In this document: piece by piece, positions 28,155-37,112 of the stretch
Layout of the letters: each line of letters opens with the position of its first letter
Numbering within the stretch: position 1 is the stretch's first letter
From: Bacteroidota bacterium
GTDB lineage: Bacteria; Bacteroidota; Bacteroidia; Cytophagales; Cyclobacteriaceae
Direction of reading: 5' to 3'
DNA: 43,613 nt
Assembly (NCBI GenBank): GCA_947470895.1
Contig: CANIVF010000033.1
Location: 1 to 43,613, forward strand
Made by a program: the position numbers and the translations under genes
Notes under the pieces: generated by a model
Told to the model about the DNA's origin: nothing
What the model saw: the letters and a program-made list of their open reading frames with translations, nothing else
Databases searched by the model: none

Positions 28155-29269
28155 GATTTGTCCTTTTCCGTTTTTGTCTGCTTTTTGAATAGATTAATCA
28201 ACTTAGTTTTTACCTTTTTACGTGGGTTATAGATTGGATGGATATAGCCAAATGACAAAGACAAATTATCCAGTCTAAAGAAGTCGCTTGCGTATTGATA
28301 ATTGGTTATAGACAGGTCAAATGCTCCATTTTGTGAATAATAATTCTTCTCGGGTTTAGTCAGATTAGAAAGGCCAGCCAGATACCTCAGATCAGCATAA
28401 ACAAAGTCTCTCCCGATTTTATATTTTACACCTCCACCTAATACTATCGACTGGTTTAAAAGACTTCTTTTATATCCAAGCGCACCGCTAACCTTTGGGG
28501 TTTGTTGAATTCCCACTTCAGTATTCGAAGGAGTGGTGTTGTCAAATTGTAATGAAACGTTGGAAGAAACTAATATACCAATAGCATAGCCTGCATAACC
28601 AAAGGGTCGAACTTTACCAGAATCATCAGAATACTTTATATAAAACGGTATATCAAAACCAATATGCTGTTCTTCCATCTCCTGTATATCGTTTCTACTA
28701 TAACCTTTCGTTTCACGTTTAAATGCTTTATAGGCAAAATTACCTTCTGCACCAAGACTCCAATGATTATCAATATTCCAATCTACTCCAACCCCAAATT
28801 GAAATCCTACTTTAAACCTTTGCTTTCTATCCAATGGAGTACCACTAGTAGTAATCTCTTGAATAATCCTCGGGCGTGAAGTGTTGAGTCCTAACCGTAG
28901 ATGAGGAGTAAATATGGGAGTGGATGTAAATTTCTTACTTAAATAATAAACATCAATTGGATCGCGTGATGGGTTAGCCACATATTCAGGATCGGCATCT
29001 AATAATTTAAGATAACTTTCATCTGCCGCCTTCGGATCATCTAAAATCAAATAGGCCTGCGTTAAAATTAAATAGGCCCTCACCTTCTGTTCGTTGGTAA
29101 ACCCTCTTTCAAGACATGATTCTAGTAAGGAGGGTATCCCATAAAACCTCCCTGCGCTAAACTCATCATCAGCTTCACTGAGTGTTTGCTCACAATCCCT
29201 ATCCTGCCCAACAACGGAGCCTGAAAGGCATAAAAAGATAAATAGAAAGAATAAGATCCTGCTATTCAT
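28151..29269 (-). CDS. Outer-membrane beta-barrel protein with a TPR-like N-terminal segment
   Basis: A 372-residue protein from ATG 29269. The longer frame to 29299 would need TTG and lies inside the upstream gene. It has a signal peptide (about 1-22, LCLSGSVVGQ) and a Cys-containing helical, TPR-like segment (about 25-100, with ILTQAYLILDDPKAADESYLK). A beta-barrel-like region (about 120-350) is rich in alternating strands, such as LGAEGNFAYKAF and RPFGYAGYAIGILV. A Lys-rich tail follows (KKVKTKLINLFKKQTKTEK). The start overlaps the stop of the STAND-WD40 gene (TAATG) and its stop overlaps the lipoprotein start (ATGA). The TPR-plus-barrel layout recalls T9SS-associated envelope proteins, but I cannot assign it to a named family. 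Confidence 0.75.
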   Translation of the reverse strand: MNSRILFFLFIFLCLSGSVVGQDRDCEQTLSEADDEFSAGRFYGIPSLLESCLERGFTNEQKVRAYLILTQAYLILDDPKAADESYLKLLDADPEYVANPSRDPIDVYYLSKKFTSTPIFTPHLRLGLNTSRPRIIQEITTSGTPLDRKQRFKVGFQFGVGVDWNIDNHWSLGAEGNFAYKAFKRETKGYSRNDIQEMEEQHIGFDIPFYIKYSDDSGKVRPFGYAGYAIGILVSSNVSLQFDNTTPSNTEVGIQQTPKVSGALGYKRSLLNQSIVLGGGVKYKIGRDFVYADLRYLAGLSNLTKPEKNYYSQNGAFDLSITNYQYASDFFRLDNLSLSFGYIHPIYNPRKKVKTKLINLFKKQTKTEKDKS

Positions 29270-32200
29270 TAAAGATCTTTTATGAGTATACTTTGACAAG
29301 TTGATTCGTAGCCAATATTATTGCCTACATAAATCTCCCATTCATCAGGAGTCATATTCCTCTTCAATTTTGGACAAACTTGCTCTGCAAGCATTTTAGG
29401 ATCTGTTGGCCAGAACCTAATCTCACCGTCATTGCAAGAGGCTATCAAATATTCAGATCCTTTAGTAAAGGCGATATCCCATACATATCCATTGTTGTTA
29501 TCCATCAAAATAGGCAAATCATTTTCATGATCAACCACCCACATTTGTAATTTTCGGTCTAAGCCAGCGCTCGCCAATAACAATCCGTCAGGGCTAAACT
29601 CTAAGTCCGTGATGCCTGATTTATGACCTGATAATTCCTTTATTTTACGGGTATCCAGATTCAATAACTTAACTACACCGCGCACCACTTTTTTATGCTC
29701 ATTTATTACCTCAACACCGTACGCCAATAGTGGACGAGTTGGGTGATACACAACGGAAAGTATTCTGCTTAGCTCTTCTTTTATTAATTCTTTGTACGTG
29801 TAATCACGAAGGTTTACAATAATCAAATTACCATTTGTTGAAACACCGGCCAGCTGCTTACCATTAGGACTTATATCAATTGATTTTAGATCATAGGGTA
29901 ACGTGAGAATATTCTTACTCTGACCGCTGATGTGATTTGTGAGCCGAAGTGTTTTATCTGCCGATGCCGAAATAAACCCTGAATTATCCGGGAGGAATTT
30001 TATGTCGTTAATGAGCTGAGTATGTCCCGGCACCAGAATCGGTTTGCCAGACAATGAAAGGTTATGAATCTCTACGTAACTTGAGTCGCTACCATTTACT
30101 AAATACTTTTCATCTTTACTCAAAGCCAACACCCGATTTGGATATCCTTTATTTTCGTGCAATAGCTTTTCTGCTTTTTGATTTAAATAGTTGCCTTGGA
30201 AAATTCGACCATCATTTCCTGTCGTATAAAACGAAGATGACTTTGAAGATACCGTGAGGGCATACATCTTATTCTTGAAATTCCCAGGGACCTTGGTAGC
30301 ATTGTAATTAAATCCATTCAGCTTGGCAACCGAATAATAAAGTCCACGGAAAACGTATGGATCATACTTATTCCCATCATATTTTGAGTGATACAAATAA
30401 CCCTGCATAGCCGTTAAACCAGCTAATTGCGCGTCATCGATACCTTCTGACTTAGCTTCCAATGATTGTGCAATGGAAAGCATAAGTAGTCGGTTGGCTT
30501 TATCAAAATTATCTCGGGCAATTTTGGTTTGATTCTCTGCATTAATCCTGGCCACTTGCTCTTTATTTTTAGAAGAGTTTGCCAATTCCTCCTGTTGAAG
30601 AGCATAAATTAAACTTTTTTCTGCATTATCCCTTGCTAACTTAATATCCACATAAGCCTTAGAAAGTTCTTTATTCTGATTATCTAATTTTTCCCGTTGA
30701 GCTTCAACTTCTTCAAGAGCTTTTTGGGCTCTTTTCCTTTGATCATTGGCGTCATCCGTAGCTTTTTCAGCCAACTCTTTCTGCTCTACGGCTAATTGAA
30801 ACTGCTGTTCAGCCTTAATTTGTTGAAACAAACCATAGATAAAAAAGCCTGTTGCAATAAGCAATAATAAGGCAAGAATAAGATTAGTAACTCGCGCCCT
30901 CCGCAACATTCTACGTTGCAACATTTCCTGATTCTTGAGTTCAGCCTCATAAGTAATCCGGCTTGTATCAAGAAAAACAATGGCACGCTCAAAAGCGCTA
31001 TCATAGCGCTGTGCCCACGTGCGGGTTGGTTTTTGTTTCTTTTGCCAGTTAAGCGCTAATTGTAAATCCGGTGGTCGCCAAAGGTTTGTCTTGCCAATCT
31101 GATACATCGCGGCAGCATCTGAAACGCGCCTATACATCCCAGCCGATTCAAATTCTTCATCTACCCAGGTTGATAGTCTGGTCCAAATACGCATAAAACT
31201 TTCGTGAGACAATTCGATCATTGAATCACCGCTTAACGACACATGAGGGCCAGGCATCAAAAATGACCTGCCCGATTTTCTGAACTTTTCAATTACATCG
31301 ATAACCTGCCCTTCGGATGCCTGGCCAAGTTCTGCGATCTCAGAAATTTTGCCAGGTCTTCGCATTTCCAGATTCTCAGAATTCTTTTCCGTTATGGTCT
31401 TAAAAAGAACCTCGGCTATATGCTTTTCCTTGGAAGTCAGTTCATCATAGGCTTCGTTGGCATGAAGTGAAAGTGCCTGAGATATTCTGCCAATCGAGTT
31501 GTAGTGCCGGATATCAATAGGCTCAGATGGCTCACGATTGGCAATCCAATAATCCCATGTACGCATGAGTGCATGCTGCAGAATTGGAAGTTGATCCTGG
31601 TTATCTCCAATATCACTCAGCAATCGCTTCACTAACCGATTAGAAATTTTTCCTCCACCCACAGCCACAGGGCCCTCAATAGCCATGCGCTTTTGCTCGC
31701 GCGACATCTGCGGAACGAGGTAGTTACTATCATTAATCATCTGCGTGAATCCCGGAAAGGATGCACACTCGCCAATGAAATCTGAGCGCATACTAAGGGC
31801 GATAAAGGCTGGAACTTTTCTTTGCGCAACTGCCGTTAGAAGCAGATTAACATAGTTGGTTGCCTCGTTCAAAGTTTCATCACCTCCAGATTCTCTAAAT
31901 CGAAACAGTTCTTCGAACTGATCAATAAAGAAGAAAATATTTTCATCATGGTTGCTTTGAAGATATTTAGTAAGTTCTAGTAAGCCATTCGTACCACTTC
32001 GTAAAACGGATGAGATGATGGCTTTACGAATTTGTTTGTCTTCGTTCAGAATTCTACCTTCCCTACTGAGAAAATCAATGGTATCATTGGTGAGATTTTC
32101 TATAGGTGAGTTGCCAGGCCTTGTAATGATCACTTTCCAGTGAGGACCCGTCTCTGTCATGAACCCACCATAAAGAACGGGGATAAGACCACAATACATC

Positions 32201-32430
32201 AAACTGGACTTACCACTACCCGAATAACCAATTACAGAAACCGAGCGATTTGCGCAGAGTTTCTGCAAAATCTCATCCACCTGACCTTCGCGGCCAAAGA
32301 AGAGATGGGCATCATCAATAGAAAAAGTTCTTAGTCCAGGGAATGGATTAAATCCAATTACTGACTCATCAAACTGTTCGTCTGATATTGAATCAGTGGA
32401 TGCGCTAACCTGAACGGAATAGTTTAACAT
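29269..32430 (-). CDS. Membrane-spanning nSTAND1 NTPase with C-terminal WD40 propeller
   Basis: A 1053-residue protein. The N-terminus has the nSTAND1 signature NPFPGLRTFSIDDAHLFFGR (28-47), Walker A GYSGSGKS at 68-75 and Walker B around FFFIDQFEEL (166-175). A helical STAND arm extends to about 480. One membrane helix (about 510-533) is preceded by a basic patch (RRMLRRAR), which predicts N-terminus inside. A long coiled coil (about 535-660) and WD40 repeats (about 690-1030, e.g. GHKSGITDLEFSPDGLLLAS) follow, predicted on the periplasmic side. STAND NTPases are ligand-triggered switches. This one shares an operon with a barrel protein, a lipoprotein and probably a giant surface protein, which suggests trans-envelope sensing. 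The STAND fold is also common in defence proteins, so that role is not excluded. Confidence 0.88.
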   Translation of the reverse strand: MLNYSVQVSASTDSISDEQFDESVIGFNPFPGLRTFSIDDAHLFFGREGQVDEILQKLCANRSVSVIGYSGSGKSSLMYCGLIPVLYGGFMTETGPHWKVIITRPGNSPIENLTNDTIDFLSREGRILNEDKQIRKAIISSVLRSGTNGLLELTKYLQSNHDENIFFFIDQFEELFRFRESGGDETLNEATNYVNLLLTAVAQRKVPAFIALSMRSDFIGECASFPGFTQMINDSNYLVPQMSREQKRMAIEGPVAVGGGKISNRLVKRLLSDIGDNQDQLPILQHALMRTWDYWIANREPSEPIDIRHYNSIGRISQALSLHANEAYDELTSKEKHIAEVLFKTITEKNSENLEMRRPGKISEIAELGQASEGQVIDVIEKFRKSGRSFLMPGPHVSLSGDSMIELSHESFMRIWTRLSTWVDEEFESAGMYRRVSDAAAMYQIGKTNLWRPPDLQLALNWQKKQKPTRTWAQRYDSAFERAIVFLDTSRITYEAELKNQEMLQRRMLRRARVTNLILALLLLIATGFFIYGLFQQIKAEQQFQLAVEQKELAEKATDDANDQRKRAQKALEEVEAQREKLDNQNKELSKAYVDIKLARDNAEKSLIYALQQEELANSSKNKEQVARINAENQTKIARDNFDKANRLLMLSIAQSLEAKSEGIDDAQLAGLTAMQGYLYHSKYDGNKYDPYVFRGLYYSVAKLNGFNYNATKVPGNFKNKMYALTVSSKSSSFYTTGNDGRIFQGNYLNQKAEKLLHENKGYPNRVLALSKDEKYLVNGSDSSYVEIHNLSLSGKPILVPGHTQLINDIKFLPDNSGFISASADKTLRLTNHISGQSKNILTLPYDLKSIDISPNGKQLAGVSTNGNLIIVNLRDYTYKELIKEELSRILSVVYHPTRPLLAYGVEVINEHKKVVRGVVKLLNLDTRKIKELSGHKSGITDLEFSPDGLLLASAGLDRKLQMWVVDHENDLPILMDNNNGYVWDIAFTKGSEYLIASCNDGEIRFWPTDPKMLAEQVCPKLKRNMTPDEWEIYVGNNIGYESTCQSILIKDL

Positions 32431-32557
32431 TCTATTTTAATAGCTAGAGTAAGTATGAAAATAACCAAACTGGATGAATTCATTAAACCTCTTGTCAAGA
32501 AAGTTTCAGTTTAAAAAATATTTACTCTAATCAGAAATCTATGAAATTTAATTAAAA

Positions 32558-35500
32558 TCAAATGTATTCCAAAACTTTGTCAGCAAGTTTAACCTGATCT
32601 GACAGTAAATCATAAAATTCATCTTTATTGAATTTTAACAAGATCGTTTCATCTTTCGATACCAATCCATTCGAATTAGATCTGCCGGACTCGGTCAACT
32701 GTTCTCCCAAAAATTGTCCTTCACCAAAATCAGCTTTGATCAGTTCAAACTCAAAATACTGAATATGCCCTTTAAACACCATTAAAAAATCTTTGCTCTC
32801 ATCAACCTCCAAAGGCATAATTTGACCTTTTCTTAAAAATACATTCCGTGAAAGATCAGCCATATATGACAGGGTTAAGCCCGCTACTCCCTCAAACAAC
32901 TTAATGCGTTGTAAAAAGAGAACTTTTTCATACGATAAAATAGCACTTTCTGTTCCTCGCCCTAGTATGGCAGAATCCAATGATTTCTTTACATCATCAC
33001 CAAGTCGTATTGAATTTGAATGGTAAAGAGTTGGATCAATTTGATACAACGCCCAGGCCGAAGTCTCACGAATCAACAGATCAGGATTAAATAACTGAGC
33101 GATCAAATCGATGGTAAAATCTTCAATTTTAAGAATACCGATCTGATGTAAAACACATGCCTTTGTCCACCGATTGCTCTGTGTGAAATCACGGTTAATA
33201 AGAAATTTCAAAACCAACTTTTCATCTAAGGGCACCCTCGGATAAAACAATTCAAGGCGCTTTATTTTCTCAGAATTACTTACATCATCCAACACAGGAA
33301 TTACCCTTTGTTTTAATTGATCTGAAAGAAATACATCCAGCAATTCAATGGCATAGGTTATACCTTCTGCCGTTCCACTTTCTATACTTTCTTTTACTAA
33401 TTGAATAGACCTTGTGTCATACAACATGGCCAACAACATGTAAATGTGTTCAATGTCATTTTGAATTTCAAGTTCGAGAGCTTGCTTTACCACCTGAGAG
33501 CCTTGATGCTCTCCGATCTCTTCTATGGCTCCCAGATTCCATGTAATGGCAGCGACATCCGCTTCAATAGCATATTTAATACGGCTAACTTGTGCCAAAC
33601 CCGCCTTAAAACCAGAACGTCCTAATGAAAGTAGTACTTGAGATACTATCACTTTATCAGGATAATCAATCTTATTCCAAAGAAAATCTTTTGCCTTTGT
33701 CCCACCTATTGACCCGATGATTTGAACAATTCTTGTCATGACGTGAGAGCTCTGACCCGATCGGTAGAATAAGTTATCTAGCAATTGAAGTGTTGGTGAT
33801 CCTATCTGAATTAGCGCATTCACAGCAGCATTGCTGTATAACGAATTTCCAAGATTTTCTATTAATGAAGAAATTACTTCGTTGTTATACTTTTTTACAG
33901 CCGTCTTTATAGCAACCAATCTAACCTGTGTATCATTATCATTCAACAGTTCAATCAAGAATGAAATATTATCCAAAGCAGATGTATGGAGCAGCAGCTC
34001 CGCAGCATAATGCCTGTCTTTAGAATCCTGAGAACGTGTTAATCGCTGTACACGAATTTTCTGAATATCTCCTCCGCTGGTGAGAAGTAAATCGAGATCG
34101 GACTTTGAAAGTAAGTTCTTGCTTTCTGCCTTGATGCGAACATCGTCTAAACGGATCACATAATTCTCAGAAACAGAAAGTCCCTTGATCTCATTCATTC
34201 TTTTTTGGGCATAGTCTCTGGCTTGTACGTCCGAGCTTTTTATCAGCGTATTAACCCAGACTCCGATTTGGGTAGGGTTAATTTTCTCCAATAGTTTAAA
34301 TGAAAATACAGCCCTGGATGCTTTTGGATATTCAAGGTATTCTTCTAGTCTGGAGATGATTTTTGTGTATCCTACCTCAAGCACATCTTGATGATAGCCT
34401 GTGTTTTCCAATTTAGAGCGAATTTTATTTTTGTACTCCGAATAGAGGCTGTTGGAGATAAGGAAATAAAGCACAAGCAATACCAATACGATAACCGGCA
34501 TCCACAATAAATTAAAAAAGGATAGTAAGGCAAACAGGAAAATGAAGGCTCCTGCAATTAACCTTCCAAATTCATTTACAACACCTTCTACTTTGGCTTG
34601 AATACTAAATCGATACCGGCTGTCCAATGGAATAAATAGTAATTTGTAGACTGGGTTTTCGAGCGAGTCTCTAAGCATGCTATTGAAAAGCCTGGTGAGT
34701 GCTACAAATAAAAAAAAGTAAATGAAGGTCTCGGGATTTTCTTCTAAACTATAGCCAAATGCGGAGCCGGCTAGCACCGAACCAAAAACCAAAATTCCAA
34801 GTACTGCGGGTAAAACAAAAAGTGAAATCCTGATTCCATAGGTGCTTAGTATTTTGTCATTAACAAAAACCTGCATCACTAAACTCAACGCATAAATGGC
34901 ACCATTGAAGTAAGCGAGAAAGTTGGTAAGATCACGTTGGTTAGGATATTGCTTATTCAACAATGTTTGAAATGTGAACTGATTAAATATAAACGTAACC
35001 ATCGAGGTGATCAGAAACAAGCTCAACAACACTACATATCGGTCCTTAAATATCTTAGTAAATTTAGTTTCCTCTCGCACGCTGGCATCAGTGCTCACTC
35101 GTGCTAAATCAAACTTTATAGAGATGATGATCAAACAGATTAAGGCACCCAAAATGCTGAAATTGCAGACCAGCAAATAATCTGATGTATCCGGAAAAAG
35201 ACTTCCTGTGAGAGGTATGAGAAAATTGGCTACAATAATCGCAATTAGCTGCCCCGTATCAATCCAGCCAATAATTCTCTTCGATTGCTTAAAATTAAAA
35301 AGTCGACCAAAAACACCCCAATAACAAAGTAACAATACTGCTGTAATCGGGCCAATAAGACAATACATCATAAATAATGTTTTGTCTTGTATTCCTTCTA
35401 CACCAAAATGATAGAAATAATAAAGACCAAATGTCGATGCAATAATGATTGCTATACTTAAAATGGACAGTGTTATAAAGCGAATGCGATTTTGAAGAAA

Positions 35501-35713
35501 AGAAAAAATGGAGGTCGTGAAAATTCCCAAAAGGCCCGATACCAAAAATGCTTTATCGAGTTGGTCACTGAGCCTATTTAGGAAAAGAGATTCAGCAGTA
35601 ACCTGATAAGTCGCCAGAAAAATACCGATAAAAAAACCTGTGCCGAGCATGAGAAACACTTGAAGTTGTTCGTCATGTTTTACTCCTAAAAATCCTAAAA
35701 GATTGACTTTCAC
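32558..35713 (-). CDS. ATP/ADP-translocase-like transporter fused to HEAT repeats and a cNMP-binding-like domain
   Basis: A 1051-residue fusion. Residues about 15-430 hold about 12 hydrophobic helices resembling the Npt/ATP-ADP translocase (major facilitator) family. Residues about 440-880 form HEAT-like helical repeats (for example SNAAVNALIQIGSPTLQLLD). Residues about 925-1050 resemble a cyclic-nucleotide-binding domain (LFEGVAGLTLSYMADLS, FLRKGQIM, FGEGQFLGE). The phosphate-binding cassette is degenerate, so nucleotide binding is uncertain. The start is GTG 35713: an in-frame stop lies 12 bases upstream and no earlier ATG exists. The gene is monocistronic between the STAND gene and a bidirectional terminator. 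The transported substrate is unknown; free-living bacteria do not normally import ATP, so a sensor or flippase-like role is possible. Confidence 0.82.
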   Translation of the reverse strand: MKVNLLGFLGVKHDEQLQVFLMLGTGFFIGIFLATYQVTAESLFLNRLSDQLDKAFLVSGLLGIFTTSIFSFLQNRIRFITLSILSIAIIIASTFGLYYFYHFGVEGIQDKTLFMMYCLIGPITAVLLLCYWGVFGRLFNFKQSKRIIGWIDTGQLIAIIVANFLIPLTGSLFPDTSDYLLVCNFSILGALICLIIISIKFDLARVSTDASVREETKFTKIFKDRYVVLLSLFLITSMVTFIFNQFTFQTLLNKQYPNQRDLTNFLAYFNGAIYALSLVMQVFVNDKILSTYGIRISLFVLPAVLGILVFGSVLAGSAFGYSLEENPETFIYFFLFVALTRLFNSMLRDSLENPVYKLLFIPLDSRYRFSIQAKVEGVVNEFGRLIAGAFIFLFALLSFFNLLWMPVIVLVLLVLYFLISNSLYSEYKNKIRSKLENTGYHQDVLEVGYTKIISRLEEYLEYPKASRAVFSFKLLEKINPTQIGVWVNTLIKSSDVQARDYAQKRMNEIKGLSVSENYVIRLDDVRIKAESKNLLSKSDLDLLLTSGGDIQKIRVQRLTRSQDSKDRHYAAELLLHTSALDNISFLIELLNDNDTQVRLVAIKTAVKKYNNEVISSLIENLGNSLYSNAAVNALIQIGSPTLQLLDNLFYRSGQSSHVMTRIVQIIGSIGGTKAKDFLWNKIDYPDKVIVSQVLLSLGRSGFKAGLAQVSRIKYAIEADVAAITWNLGAIEEIGEHQGSQVVKQALELEIQNDIEHIYMLLAMLYDTRSIQLVKESIESGTAEGITYAIELLDVFLSDQLKQRVIPVLDDVSNSEKIKRLELFYPRVPLDEKLVLKFLINRDFTQSNRWTKACVLHQIGILKIEDFTIDLIAQLFNPDLLIRETSAWALYQIDPTLYHSNSIRLGDDVKKSLDSAILGRGTESAILSYEKVLFLQRIKLFEGVAGLTLSYMADLSRNVFLRKGQIMPLEVDESKDFLMVFKGHIQYFEFELIKADFGEGQFLGEQLTESGRSNSNGLVSKDETILLKFNKDEFYDLLSDQVKLADKVLEYI

Positions 35714-35743
35714 GATTTGAATTTAAGTTATAAAGGCCAAAAG

Positions 35744-35777
35744 AAAAAAGCCGGACTATTAATAGTCCGGCTTTTTT
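35744..35777. terminator. Perfect 34-bp palindromic, bidirectional terminator
   Basis: Two 17-base arms, AAAAAAGCCGGACTATT and its exact complement, abut with no spacer. The stem is GC-rich at the base with A/T runs on both flanks, so it works as an intrinsic terminator on either strand. It should end transcripts of the ompH-like gene just upstream (minus strand) and insulate the translocase-like gene. Confidence 0.85.
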
Positions 35778-35789
35778 GATTGATTGAAA

Positions 35790-36410
35790 TTACTTCTTCG
35801 TGGCTGCTGAGTCTGCTTTGACAGCCGGTGAGGTTTCGAGTTTAAAGGCCTCGTTCAGCCCTGTGATTACGTCTTGTGTTATATCTATGCTTTTACCTCC
35901 ATATAGCAAATCGCTGCTGGGATCATATTTTAAAACAGCTTGTAAGCCTTTCCGTTCACCGTATAGCTTAAGATAGGCGGTTATTTTGGTGTAAAGATCT
36001 TCATTCATCTTTGTTTGTTCAGCCATTATTTCCTGCTCAAGGCCTCGTTGATAAAGTTGAAGATTTTGTTGCTTTTTGCCTAGATCCTCTTCCACCGCTT
36101 TGGCTTGACCAATGGTCATGCTGCCTACATTTCTTTGGTAGGAATTAATATCATTTTGAAGGCTTTGCGCACGATTTCTAAAGTCTTGATCCAGTTGCTT
36201 GCCCTTAGCTTCTAGTTTCTCCTTGTTGACATTAAAGAATGCATAGTACTTCAGCACTGAGTCGGAATTGAAATAAGCTATCTTTAAATCAGAAACAGTG
36301 GCAGAGGAATCTCCGGCAAAAGCATTGCTTTTAGGAGAAAAATGTAAATAGTAAAGAACAGCTACTGCCACAAAAAGGAAAGCGTTCAGGATTAAGGAAA
36401 TGTTTTTCAT
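35790..36410 (-). CDS. OmpH/Skp-family periplasmic chaperone
   Basis: A 206-residue protein with an N-terminal hydrophobic signal or anchor (about 5-24, LILNAFLFVAVAVLYYLHFS). The OmpH core follows: IAYFNSDSVLKYY, then a long helical hairpin rich in Gln, Lys and Glu (about 60-150), closing with LQAVLKYDPSSDLLYGG and DITQDVITGLNEAF. Skp/OmpH proteins hold unfolded outer-membrane proteins in the periplasm. The length is a little above E. coli Skp because of the anchor and an Ala/Lys tail. It is followed by a strong palindromic terminator. A 14-bp palindrome lies upstream of its start. Confidence 0.9.
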   Translation of the reverse strand: MKNISLILNAFLFVAVAVLYYLHFSPKSNAFAGDSSATVSDLKIAYFNSDSVLKYYAFFNVNKEKLEAKGKQLDQDFRNRAQSLQNDINSYQRNVGSMTIGQAKAVEEDLGKKQQNLQLYQRGLEQEIMAEQTKMNEDLYTKITAYLKLYGERKGLQAVLKYDPSSDLLYGGKSIDITQDVITGLNEAFKLETSPAVKADSAATKK

Positions 36411-36449
36411 GAATAGGTTTAGTTATGTGCGTAAATATATGCCACTATT

Positions 36450-36463
36450 CATGAAATTTCATG
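36450..36463. promoter_or_regulatory. 14-bp perfect palindrome upstream of the ompH-like gene
   Basis: CATGAAATTTCATG reads the same on both strands and lies 40 bases before the ompH-like start, within the short gap after the upstream gene. It could be an operator for a dimeric regulator. There is no T-run, so it is not a terminator. Chance remains possible in AT-rich sequence. Confidence 0.3.
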
Positions 36464-36479
36464 GATTTTCTAAAACAAA

Positions 36480-37046
36480 TCAAGTTTCCAAATCTTCTGA
36501 ATGAGTTTGGAAGGAATAAAACCCGGGATCAAAAACTAGTTTATCCGAGTTAAAATCACGAATGAAGCTTTCAATAATCGTTGGTGTTACCTTATCAATA
36601 TGAAGACCTACATCTAATCCAATTCCGAAATCATGATTGAGATCAAGTTCAACATGTTCTTTGACCTTTACTTCTCCCTCTTCTTCCAATTCCATCATTA
36701 CTTCAGCCATGTAGAGGCCAATTTCCTCTTCAAGATCGTCCAGCGTTTTTAAATTTCCATTCTCGTCCTCTTCATACTTAATTTTCTTATAATGCGGAAA
36801 ATGTTTGGCCGCCTTATGCTCAGCAATCTCAAACATTTCACTTTCATGTTGCATGCGAAGGGTATACAAAACTGCGTCAAAGAGCACTTCTTTACCATCA
36901 TAAATACCTAAAAAATAGAAGTGTGCATACTCATCTGTTCTTTCATCTTCAGCATCAAAAATAAAAGACTGACCTGACGACTTTAGTTTATCTACCAGGT
37001 CCTGATGTGGTTGTAATGCCGGACTTAAATTTTGAGTTTTTTCCAT
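36480..37046 (-). CDS. Conserved hypothetical acidic protein
   Basis: A 188-residue soluble protein, strongly acidic (many Glu/Asp, for example in EEEIGLYMAEVMMELEEEGE), with no signal peptide or membrane helix. It has an alpha/beta appearance, including AHFYFLGIYDGKEVLFDAVL near the N-terminus and VELDLNHDFGIGLDVGLHID near the C-terminus. I do not recognise a characterised family. The composition and clean ATG start argue for a real gene. It lies between the gamma-carbonic-anhydrase-like gene (66 bases away) and the ompH-like gene (69 bases away), all on the minus strand. No function can be assigned. Confidence 0.75.
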   Translation of the reverse strand: MEKTQNLSPALQPHQDLVDKLKSSGQSFIFDAEDERTDEYAHFYFLGIYDGKEVLFDAVLYTLRMQHESEMFEIAEHKAAKHFPHYKKIKYEEDENGNLKTLDDLEEEIGLYMAEVMMELEEEGEVKVKEHVELDLNHDFGIGLDVGLHIDKVTPTIIESFIRDFNSDKLVFDPGFYSFQTHSEDLET

Positions 37047-37112
37047 TGGATTTTTATTATAAACAAATCAAATTTACAATCCACGATTTTCCTATGATTT
37101 TTATCATTTCTT

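Noticed and set aside
29270..29299. TTG start that lengthens the barrel protein by ten residues
   Set aside because: It lies inside the STAND-WD40 gene, while ATG 29269 overlaps that gene's stop in a typical coupled arrangement just before the signal peptide.
29269..32430. STAND NTPase as part of an anti-phage defence island
   Set aside because: There are no nuclease, protease or other effector domains and no defence genes nearby; the partners are envelope proteins and the protein is membrane-spanning. It is not excluded, but the context favours envelope sensing.
36411..36479. Sigma-54 -24/-12 promoter ahead of the ompH-like gene (TGGCAT on the minus strand)
   Set aside because: The -24 half is good but the -12 GC is missing at the correct spacing. 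No convincing RpoN site was found elsewhere in the intergenic gaps.
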